Shown here: piece after piece, positions 24,055-34,500 of the stretch
How positions within the stretch are numbered: the first letter of the stretch is position 1
How the letters are laid out: each line of letters starts with the position of its first letter
DNA from: Parelaphostrongylus tenuis
Lineage: Eukaryota > Nematoda > Chromadorea > Rhabditida > Metastrongylidae
Assembly: GCA_019055375.1 (NCBI GenBank)
Contig: JAHQIW010007320.1
Location: forward strand, 62,001-126,000
Reading direction: 5' to 3'
DNA: 64,000 nucleotides
Translations under genes and position numbers: made by a program
Notes under the pieces: generated by a model
Database searches by the model: none
Told to the model about the DNA's origin: nothing
What the model saw: the letters and a program-made list of their open reading frames with translations, nothing else

Positions 24055-24840
24055 TCAATAAGTTGGAAAGAAAGTTCTGAGTCGCTTGCAAGAAATTGAG
24101 AATTCATGCATGTTCAAATGAAAGCAATAATAAAAATTCTTTAGAACAAAGGTCGTCGTTTTCATTGAACGATCTGAATAGGGGATCCTTCGAAAAGCGT
24201 TGCCTTGACCGCAAAAGACCAAAGGGATGGAGCGCAACTTCGACTGTAGGCTGAATGCGGTGGAACCACGACTTCGTCCAGTACATCCAATTTCTCTCGA
24301 AACTTTTGACAATATGCAGTGTGGCATTGCCTTGCTGCACCAAAGCATGTTCTTGGTCGACCAAAGCCGAGTTATCTCCTTAAGCTTGTCGTAGACTCGG
24401 CTTAACTGCTGTCTATAAAGCTTGGCTTTAATGGACTTGCCGTTCGGAACCAACTCAAATGCACAACTCATTTAAAATTCCACCAAAGCACAGATCGTAG
24501 CCTTCTTCCCGAATTGGATGTGCTTCGGATCAAAAGGCCTAGCTCGATTCTTCTAAACCCACTCCTTGTTGCGAGTGTGGGTAACCAAGTATACCCACTT
24601 CTCGTCCAAAGTCACAGTGCGTTTCCAAAATCGGTCATCCAATGAGCTGTTCAGCAGCTGGCGACAATTTACGACTCTGCAGGCGGCTTATGCTTGAGTG
24701 AGTTTGGATTTGGATCTTGCCTGGCTTCTTGTGGGCAAAGTTAAGCTGGTGGAGAGGAGTTAGCGCTTCTACACTAAGTCGCGAAGGCCTGGTAATGTAT
24801 TAGGCTAGTGGTACCATGCCCTCGAACACATGGGGTCGAG
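24055..24840 (-). pseudogene. Mariner-like transposase, near-complete but broken
   Basis: Minus-strand frames give, in order, the block LLNSSLDDRFWKRTVTLDEK before W-V-Y (first catalytic Asp, about 24,590-24,640). Next comes AFELVPNGKSIKAKLYRQQL (family FELLP.GQTI.A..Y..QL). Then comes the second-Asp region at about 24,290-24,330, with degraded Ala-Arg-Pro-His remnants, followed by the C-terminal part to 24,055. Stops and frame shifts abolish the protein. The same family as 18,515-18,990, and a different lineage from 10,290 and 56,835. The element directly abuts the large inverted repeat that starts at 24,836. Confidence 0.8.
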
Positions 24841-26090
24841 GCCAATATGGCGAAAGCTTATCAACATACCTGATAAGAGTGGTGCCTGTAACCGACGTTG
24901 CGCTGAGCAAAGCTTAACATCCTTTTAGCAGCTACAGCGCAATAAAAAGTCCATTCCACAAGCCACGAACACTATCGAAATCGACATAATTTGAGCTATC
25001 AAATGATTGCTTGAAATTCACAGGAAAAGCTTTGTTCGGCAGGAAATGCATGAATAAGAAACATAATTTTGTTTTTGCTCTTTCAGCGCAGTATTATAGC
25101 CATATTGAAAAAAAGTATGCCATTGGAATCTTCAAAATTTTAGCTACAATATGCCCATATGTTGTCTCTATGATCAACGTCTCTGATTTCTTTTCACGAA
25201 CGTGGGTCGTAAGTTCGAACCCTTTCCCTCGCTCACATGATACAAGACAGTTCTTGTATCGATCTTTCGATTGAGCGTTTGATATCGCTGCCTTATCATT
25301 TATCTTTACGTAATTAGTATTATAATGCAAGGAAATGAAGCTGGAAGAATCGCTGAGTCGCAAAGGTGGGCACCGAGTTGAAGGTGCTGCTTAAGGTCCT
25401 ACTTACTTCTCGACGTTCATAAACGTTTCCAAACCTATATTTTGGCTTACTCCAACTCCACTCTGGAGCTATGTCGTATTGACTTACCAGGCGAGACAGA
25501 CGTAAGTGAATCCCTCGAAAATGTTTCTCGGTTGAACGTGAATCATAAACATCGTTCTCGTTAGATTTGGTTGGGGACCAATCTTTCCACAAGCGTTATT
25601 GTGATACGGTCAACATTTGTTTCGCCTAGCTCATGATTGGTTATGAAACGATATACTCAGCGAAGAAGAAAATGTGCCACTGTTGGACGTTGAATTTTCC
25701 CTTTATTCATTCCCTCGAGAAAAACGCGATTTTGTTTTTCTTCGTTTTAACAGTCATTAACTTGAAGCCTAAAGAATTAGTAGCTCAAATCTTGAAGATT
25801 TCAATGGCGTACTTTGTTTCCAATATGGATGTAATATTGCGCTGCAAGAGCAAACATAAAATTATGTTTTCATCCAAGCTTTCCAGCTGTACAAAGCTTT
25901 TCCTATGAATTTCAGGCAATCATTTGATAGCTGAGATTTTGTCGATTTCGATAATGTTCGTGGCTTGCGAAAAGGATTTTTTATTGAGCTGTAGCTGCTA
26001 AAAGAATGTTAAGCTTTGCGCAGCGCGATGTCGGCTTCAAGCCACTACGCTTATCAGGTATGTTGATAAGCTTTCGCCATATTGGCCTCG
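24836..26090. repeat. Long inverted repeat, arms about 313 bp
   Basis: The left arm 24,836-25,149 is matched by the reverse complement of 25,779-26,090. For example gcaaagcttaacatccttt at about 24,908 pairs with a block ending at about 26,015, and cacgaacactatcgaaatcg with cgatttcgataatgttcgtg near 25,950. The arms consist of repeat D units plus the start of repeat F. The 630-base spacer includes a B-box-like gtaagttcgaaccctttccc at about 25,207. It could fold as a very long hairpin. Confidence 0.8.
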
Positions 26091-26400
26091 AGCCATTACA
26101 CTTTTTCCTGCATGTGGATAAGATTCAGCAACATGCGATACTAGTCCAGTGCACATCGCTTGCCGTTCAATTGATTTTTGCTGTTTTTCATCAAGTTCCC
26201 TCAATCATAGGTCTTTATGCTTCACTAAGTACTGGAAAAGACCAGTCATGTTCCTACAAAAACATGGAGTGTTTCAAACCGAACGTCTGTGCAAGAAAGG
26301 TCGTCGAGTGGAGCTTGCGTTTGGTCCACAGACTTTTTGGCAATATTTTGGAAGCATTGTTTGAATCTTCACAAAATATCCTACACGCAGAGTGAAAACA
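26000..26400 (+). repeat. Dispersed repeat F, copy 2
   Basis: Parallel copy of 12,335-12,680, sharing ttcgccatattggc, gttccctcaatcata, catgttcctacaaaa and ggtccacagactttttggca. Its first 90 bases double as the end of the right arm of the inverted repeat. Confidence 0.7.
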
Positions 26401-27265
26401 CAATCTTGTTTGGCTCTTATAACGCACTAAGAAGTCCGTTCAGAAAACAAAAGCATTGTTGGAATCCTTGAGAGTTGATCAATCGACTACTTGATAAAGC
26501 TCTGTGAGAGAAGTTCTGACAGCGAGAAATGTTTAAGTTGAAAACAAAGTTTTATTTTTACTTCAAACGAAATAATGCAGCCTTTTCAGAAATAAATAAT
26601 ACGATCCAAATTCTTTCGCTTTAAACTGTCGTATGATTATTTAAAAATTGAAAACGATCCAAAAAATACGTTTTTTTCCGAAGAGTCGAAATAAGGTGCG
26701 ACTAACGTCATTAATCCAGTCTTACGAAACCACCTTCTTTTGGCTATTACAGCATAATGTGAAGTCTATTTCAAAGACCAAATACATCAATAAAGTCTTC
26801 AAGATTTGATCCACCGATGGTTATTGAAATTTCAAGGAACAGCTTTGGTCAGTGAGAATTGAGAAATGTTTGAATGAGAGAAAAAAATATTAATTTTATT
26901 ATTTATTAAGAAAACATGGAAAAAATTTTGAAAATCAATAAAAAAATAATGATATAATATATAATAGTATAAATAACATAATACAATAATAATATAATAT
27001 AATAATATATACTTAATATATTATATAATATATAATATAATATATAACAATTAATTAAAAATTTAATTAAATATAAATTGTCAAATTTTATTTTTGCTGT
27101 TTCAGTGTAATAGCAGAGTCTTTTTTCAAAATGAGATAGATCGTTATAAATCTCTTGGTTCGATCTATCGAATGATTATTAAACATTAAAATCGATCAAA
27201 AAATGCGCCCTTTTTAAAGGGTCTAAAGAGGGCACCAATAGCGGATAAGTACCAGTGCTTTATTT
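26401..27265. repeat. Repeat D block with AT-only tract
   Basis: Cores lie near 26,630 (gtcgtatgattattta), 26,805 (gatggttattgaaatttcaa) and 27,165 (ctatcgaatgattattaaa). The spacing, about 175 and then about 350 bases, suggests a 175-bp unit. The stretch 26,925-27,070 is nearly pure A/T. Confidence 0.6.
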
Positions 27266-29285
27266 TGAATATTTCCAACAGAACGGGACACCTCTTCAAT
27301 ACCAAGGATATTGCAGAAATGAAGGTTAAAGTACTAGTAAGCTCGTTAGTTGACCTAGGTCGCCGTATTCGAAGAATATTGCAGAAAAGAGTGTTAGGTG
27401 ACGTCTTGGGCTTATTTATCGTCCTACATTCGCCGATTTCCAGCCACGTTAGTGGAGAAAGAAAGTCGACGTTCTAGTGTTACACAGAAACTCAGTTCTC
27501 GGGAAGCGACAGGACTCCACCCCAAAAATTTGGTATATAATGAACGATCTTCACCACCGAAACACGCTCAATTCGACGCTCGCCTTAAAGGTGGCTGCTT
27601 CCACTAATGGGGCTGCTCGACAGTCTCGATAGTCACACCAAGGCATACAACTGCTGTGTATTATAAGCCCATCGCCGACTTGTCCGAACTCGGCAAAAGA
27701 GTAAATTAGCGTCCTCAAAGTGTTTTGAGACAGTAACCAACAAATCACCAAGCGAATAGTTCGTCGTCGTCTCTCACCAAGAACGTGGAAAGATGGAACA
27801 TTGGCTTCATAGATAGCTATTTAAGATGTCGCGCCTTTTGCGATTGCCGCGTCCGGCCTTGCCTTTGCAAACTTTGCTGTTTGGTATATTAGTTGGAATC
27901 TCTTGTGGGGTTCGGTTGTTTCGTGGACTGGTTGGGCAGTTGCGTGGTTTGTTCTGATCGTTTTTTTGAATTAGTTCAAATGTTTCGTTGCTTTATGCCT
28001 CGTCTTTTGGGGTCCTCAAATGATTGTGAGAGCATTCGGCAGTTAAATAGCTCTCAATGGATTTCTCATTCCCATTCTTCGCTGGGTTTTTGATTGGGAC
28101 CGGGCGTTAAATGATCCTTAATGGAGCGAATACTAGATTATGTAGATTATGTAAATATGTAGCGAATGCCAGAATATTTAGATTATGTAGAGCACAACTA
28201 TCAGTGCTTAACCATGATGCGCTGTAATTCTTCGTTTCCGAGTACAATGAGTTTTTTCAGTATTTCGACTGCCGTTACGATCTATCGCTCTTTTCTAGTC
28301 TTGGTCTTGAATTGTTCTCGTTGTTCCCTTTTGCATGCGCACGATGACCGTCCTGCCTCTTGCCTTAACTTCGGCTTCTTGAAACCTCAGGGTACTCACT
28401 ACGTGCTCGATCGATCATGACAGAGCTCGGTCTCGTATGGATGATTCGATTGCTACTACTTGGGATAAGTGACTTATAATGTCATGTCGAAATTGAAACG
28501 AACCAAGAGGTTCTCTAAAATTGAGGTCGTTCGTTTGCGGCTTGGTGGTTTGCCTCAATCGGCTGCTTAGTTGGTTGCGCGTTGGGCTGCTGTGGGTAGC
28601 TCTTCCGGCTAGTGTGGCTATCCACTGGTCAGGTCTTGTCTTTCGCCTCGGATACTTCATCTGTATGCTCGTTCGGCCAATGCGTTTGGTTGGATGCCCC
28701 TGTTAGCCTGTTGCGTTAATGTGCGTTAGTTTGGATGACAGTACAGCAAGCACTAGCAGTATGATGGTGGCTGGTTGTTCAATGCAGTAGACAGTGGCGA
28801 CCAGATATCGACTACTGGTTGGCCAATGCACCACTTTACAATGCGTTCAGTGGAGAATGCGGATGAACAGCTCAGCTCAAATGGTGATTGCACAAGAGTA
28901 GTTAGGTCTTCGTGTCGTTTGCCAGTGAATGTGTGTTCTGTGCCGTTTAGTCACTCGATTGTTCTAATTGCTTGTTTAGCAGACTATCCTTGTTCGTTAC
29001 GTTCGTTACTGCAATGAATATGGTTCTCTAGTCGCACGGTCGACACTGTGTGCCATCCAAATTACGCTATAAAGCTCGCGTCGCAGAATAGTCAGTTCAG
29101 TCGAGTGACCAAACAGCAGGCAACCACACGTTTGCTCGTAACCGTCACCAATGCCTAACATACTCTAGTGTGATTCTAAGGTAAAACTAAACTATCCTTA
29201 TGTCAACAGAAGCCACTACAGATTTTTGTTAAACATAGTGCTCCACAAATAGAACAGAGGAAAGATTCTGTGTAATGAGCCGGTC
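27266..29285. other. No recognised feature
   Basis: Somewhat less AT-rich than its surroundings, with many short open frames, but none shows a family motif. No repeats matched elsewhere in the window. Confidence 0.4.
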
Positions 29286-29289
29286 ACGA

Positions 29290-29540
29290 AGGCTGCTTGA
29301 ACATCAGCACCGGTTACTGGTGTTGTGAAGAGTCTTAGCGCAATTGTCTTGGCAACGCTGCTTTAAAGGCGATCCGTTGTCTCGCTCGTCGTTGTGGTGT
29401 GAAATGTATCTCAAAATTGATTCGCGACGAAACTTGGGATATGCTCAAAGTACCCGCTGAGAACTTCATCAAAGATATAGTGACCTATCAATCATACAAA
29501 AGAAAAGACCGCCACCGTCATGGATCTTATATGATTTCCC
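29290..29540 (+). pseudogene. Histone H4 pseudogene
   Basis: An open stretch at 29,366-29,506 translates with clear H4 order. KAIRCLARRCGVKCIS stands for the family's PAIRRLARRGGVKRIS, LIRDETWDMLKV for LIYEETRGVLKV, and then comes AENFIKDIVTY for LENVIRDAVTY. After KRK the alignment continues in another frame as KTATVMDLI (family KTVTAMDVVYAL), so there is a frameshift near 29,505 and a stop at about 29,532. Upstream, a VL residue pair and a frameshift replace the VLRDNIQGITK segment. Normal H4 has 102 residues and is almost invariant, so the many changes at DNA-contact and dimer positions mark a dead copy. No intact histone gene is seen beside it. Confidence 0.75.
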
Positions 29541-29861
29541 ATTATCGTAAATTAACTCATTGTCGTCTTTTCACACAAATGCTCAATGCCGTCACAATGC
29601 TTTTGTTTACTCATTACTCATACTCATTGTCGCCGTTTTTTCCTTGTCGTTGCGATTTCTTGCTGTTTGATTATGAAGTCAACGTTTTGACGTTCATAAA
29701 GGCTTAAATACCCAAGTTTGAGGTTTCGATTGAAATATCGCCTGCGATCAAACTACGTACTCAATATAGCATTCGTTGCTGAACCGCCATATATAGATTT
29801 CTCTTTTCTTAATGTAATTAGAAAGAGTCGAGGCGAGTAAATAACCTTTGCAGCAGAACAT

Positions 29862-30300
29862 GTCTATCATCGTCCTTGGCCAGATCCATTTGAGACTTTG
29901 AAAATTTGCTACAAATCCAGTCTAGATCATGACCATGATATCGTGATTCTGATATTTCTGGCATCTCTGATGTTACGCCTTTCTAGGTGAACACTTTCCA
30001 TACATCTAGTTGGTAATATGTTAGAAAACGTTTGTCTCAATCATTCTTTCACTTCCCAATGACGTAATCTGTGATGAAAAGGTATCGAAGGCACTAATCT
30101 ACAAACACATCTGTGATTTCGCAGAGAAGTTTGGTTTACATCGGATATTTGAACCTCCTGGTCTGGAAATAAATGCTAAAAAGGAGGAAGAAAACTTTTT
30201 TCCTATGAATGTTGTTTTTTATCAAAAAGCCAAGAAATACTCTGTGACAGATTCATGAGTCCAGAGAAACCCAAGCTAAAGAAGCAGACGACAGTAAGTG
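29862..30300 (+). CDS. Unassigned exon-like coding fragments
   Basis: Two stretches look spliced and coding, but I do not recognise the family. One opens after tttgcag at about 29,851 and reads AEHVYHRPWPDPFETLKICY, running to a donor-like tctaggtgaac near 29,990. The other follows an acceptor-like tgttag near 30,020 and reads LPNDVICDEKVSKALIYKHI, then CDFAEKFGLHRIFEPPGLEI, continuing to a TGA near 30,258. A strong donor gtaagtg lies at 30,294, after a Lys-rich stretch in a different frame. The phases of the first two pieces do not join cleanly, so this may be a pseudogene or a wrong exon boundary. The helical KALIYKHICDFAEKFGLHR block is the best handle for a search. Confidence 0.3.
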
Positions 30301-31578
30301 AAAAACAGATCACATCCCACCTTTACTGGTATGAGTAACCGTCCGCCAATAGAAATGCTTTGAGGAAAGCAGATCAGCACTGTATACTTGCTGGTCTAGC
30401 GATATTTATGTGTACGCTGCATTTCCATGAGACTCAAAGAAAATGAGGGTCCGTTAGACTTTGAATATAATCGTCTTGTTGCTCAGGGGGAAACGGAAAA
30501 ATGACCTCACAGGCCAAAAAGAAACTAATAGATTAGCGCATCAAAAAAATCCAGATGAAGCACACTGTTGCATGGACCAGTACCTTGCCCATTCAGCTAA
30601 AATGAGCTCTAAATCGAATTTAGACTTATGTTTAGAACCTATATTATCTATAGCAGAGTGCTATGTTAAATGCAGAGATAAGAGCGCTGATTCGAAAAAA
30701 AAAAACTAAGAACCACAGTTGAGGCTGTCAGCGAATGCGACTAGTGTTTAGTGCGAACCCTAGTTTACGTGTGGACTGCAGATAGCAATGATAGAATCAG
30801 AATATAATTAACGAAAAGACAGATAAAGGTCCTCAGAGGAGTGGTTGGTAATATGTGCACCCAGGAATGAGTAATCGCAGGTTGAGTAGATTTGGAGCTT
30901 GAGTTTTAATCGTATCTCAGCAATTTTGTGGCTCTATTTCACATCGTACATTCTTATAAAGAAGAGTATTTGCTCCATATTTGTGGAATGTGTTGAAATG
31001 TACCATACAGCGAAGTTTTATTTCACAACGTTTTGAAGACATGGATGTTACATAATACCCGTGTTAGGAGAAATACTACTCGTATCAGTTTTAAATCTAT
31101 CAGTCAAATCTTTTTCAAATGTCGACCAGTGCAAAATAAAGGATACAATTATCTATAAGCACAAACAGAGGGCAATCAGAAGCAATGTGATCAACAGCCA
31201 TGTCGCAAATTTCGCGTGTTGGACCGTCTATGTGAAGGAACTGTGACTACCAGAAGGACTACAAATTCACGAATGATAAATTAAGGCTCATAGAATTTAA
31301 ACGTTTAACATGACAAAGACTATCTCCGCTTGATCTAGTAGAAAGATACTGACGATTCAAGATAGAAAACTAATGATCACGGTGACATTCAACTACAGCT
31401 GTTAAGATGATGATCACAGAAACATTTATGAGAATCGTAGAATTCGTTTGGGACCAGAGGCATTATGGAGAAATGGGTAAAAGTCACAGATAATTTAGAG
31501 TCATTTAAATATCATCCTTTTTCTCGGTTTTTTTCAGCACCTAGGTGGACCGTTTCGGTTATTTTTTCGCGATTGAAA
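30301..31578. other. No recognised feature
   Basis: Intergenic stretch between the unassigned exons and the 3' end of the DUOXA-like gene. Short frames (for example 30,461-30,709) show no motif. Confidence 0.4.
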
Positions 31579-34500
31579 TTAAAATGCATTCAAAACCTTG
31601 CAGAATTCGAATACGAGGCGTTCATAGGGAAGTATATTTCTGTGGGTACACAACTTGTCGGGCTGCCTTGATAGGTTTTTTGACGAGAAAAATATTTCTG
31701 ATCCTATAGATGGACATCGTCTAGTTGACGATAAGCCATCAGAAAAACGTCGTGATGGCGTGAACCGATACTGTTCACTAGCAATTGTTGTCACGGTTTC
31801 GTCATCACGATAGACGTCGACTACACTGCCTTCAGCATGACGACGTGCCGAAAACATCGTATCAAAATGATAAATGTTCTTTGAATCCAAAAACCATAAC
31901 ACAGCACCCACTAGCAGACACAGTATCGCTGAAAAAAGAAAACAGAATTGGGTGATTCTTAGATATGATAACTTAAATAGATAACGATAAAAGTAATGGT
32001 TCGAGTGGACGAGACACTTAAATCTCTTGGCTCACTCCTTCGAGAGAAAAAAGTAGAGAAAAAGCGACGACGAATTTCAAAGTTTCACTCACCAGCTAGA
32101 CAGGTGGCATGAAAACAAATTGATAGACGGAATTTTAGTAGCGTATGGCCGTGTTGGGTCGGAAATCGTATATCCATGTGACGCGGAATATTCGTTAGGA
32201 AGATCAAATCACCTAAAGGCTAATACATTGCGTAGATATGATTTTTTTCCTTTTCCAATTAATGAATCTGATTTGAAAAATGTATTGAAAAATTGCATTA
32301 CAGTATATCCAATAATGTGGAGTGCTGTGCAAAAACATTTGTGTTTGCCGGATTCGAACCCAGATCTCACTCTTTCCGGTTAGCATACGCTCCCGGAAAG
32401 AGTGAGATTTGGGTTGGAATCCCGGCAGACACAAATGTTTTTGCACAGCACTCCACATTATTGGGTATACTGTAACATCATACCACCGCAAGTGGCGGTC
32501 AAATAAAAAAATTCTGACAGATTAAAATGCATTACATTATTTACTCAATGTCAAGGTGAACCGATAGCCGGTTTTAGGAACTGTTTCAAGAAAAAAATGT
32601 AATTTTCAGTCTATAGAAAGGGAAGAATTGCTGCACCAGAAACGATGATCATTCGGAGAGCTTGTGTAATTGAAACGAGTAAATTTGCATGAATTCCGAA
32701 ACGTGAAATCACGTACTTTTGCATCGATTCTATATTGACCGATAGCGATAATTTTCATTTAGAATTGTGAAAAATTTTATAAGTCTAAAAAACAAATGAT
32801 AGAGAATTGGAAAGTGCATAGACATAGGTGTTGCTTGAGTACTCAACAATGAAATTGCATTGGAATTTACTAAGAATTTCAATCCAGAGAACAATTATCA
32901 TTATGAACCTAGCTGAACGATTTAGAAACCATATAAGAGACAAAATCAATATTTGGGCAACAGATCCATAATTATGGCAGATGTCCAGATAGGTATATGT
33001 GGCCATGTTTGAAGGACAATTTAGAATTGATAGTTGCGGGTGTCGAACGATTCTATAGATATTTATAATCGGATACTATAGCAGTTATGAAATGTAGACT
33101 CACCAATTCCAATAAATGCTCCCGTATAGAAGATGTAGCGAGAGAAATAATGTGGCAGAAAAGGCCAAACAAACAAACGATACAGTCCAGGTACAGAAAC
33201 CAAACCTGAAAATGAAACGAAACATCTGTACTGACTACCAACATTGGAAAAGCATTCTCAGATCAGATTTCCAGGACGAAACTGTCAAATTTGTCACCAT
33301 AAAGAAACAATTATGAACAAAAAAAATCACCAGTGATGCGCAAAACTTTCGCGTCAGGCGGGACTCGAACCCACATCTCACACTATCCAGTAGGTAGCAC
33401 GTGCTCTAACCCGTTACACTGCACGGCTATTCTTGATCCCTTCTCGTTTCTACGCTACAACGCATCTACCTGTTGGCAATCAGCAGTCAACGGCGTGGCT
33501 TCAAGTAGTCGCTTGTTGACATTGAACCTACTGGGTATAGGTGATTAAAAATAATATCTTTTTATTCTACCGTTTTTAGCGGGTGGTATGATGTTTCAAA
33601 TATACCCACTCAAACTCAATTTTATCCACCTCAGACCAAGTAGAAAATAAAAACGAATGCATGAGGCATCTCTCATCAGGTTGATCAACGCTGTATTTTT
33701 AATTATATTTTTGAAAACTAATGCACTTTGTTCATTAGCAGTGGGAATGAAATCTTGAATAAGAAGAACAGAATGAGATCAAGGACATAATTAGTAGTAC
33801 GGATCCATACCATAGCATGCTGGCCGTGTAGTAGCCGGCTACTCGGTAGTGTCGGCCCCACCCGAAACCATCAACAGAAAGATATTCGATCACCTAAATC
33901 AATTTCATGACAGAAAAGCCGTTTATCTGTAATTGGTCTATCTACTGATTACGTAGACAATTTTTCCTTGAAAACTACAAATTACAAGAAGAATGAAACC
34001 GTTCAATAATAAGAGATTGTGAGCGCCTGAAATAGATATAAAGCCGCCGAAAATGTCACAACAAAAGATATTTTGAAATTTTTTTCAAAAAGAGCGCAGA
34101 TTCAGTTGGTTGAAGAGTTTGAACAAAGGATTATATTACTTTGCGCGCTACGGTAATAAGAGTGTCATTTTTCTATATGTTTTTGCACGAAATATTTTTT
34201 TAAAGACTCAAAGGATCGGGCCAGAAATGCAGAGGATACAGAACAATGGTATGAAACTGAATGAATGAATTAAATGCTAACCTTTATGATTGGAAATGGT
34301 AATCCTTTGACCAATGCGTTCGATAGCTCTTTTTCCATTTTATTAACTAAATAAAGTATTTATGTGAAGGTCGAAAGACACTGAGATATGGCTTCAAATG
34401 TGTAAATAACAGAAATACCTTCCGAAAAACTAAATCGTTCGTTGTATAGTAGGCCTTCACCGACGACAAAGTTTTCATTTTCTTGAGTAGCGTTCGCTGT

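Noticed and set aside
29100..29165. Possible histone H3 N-terminal relic beside the H4 pseudogene
   Set aside because: Only a short ACCAAACAG-like match; not enough to separate from chance.
33352..33428. Candidate functional tRNA gene on the minus strand
   Set aside because: T-arm and D-arm fit but no acceptor stem can pair; related copies elsewhere show it is a SINE head.
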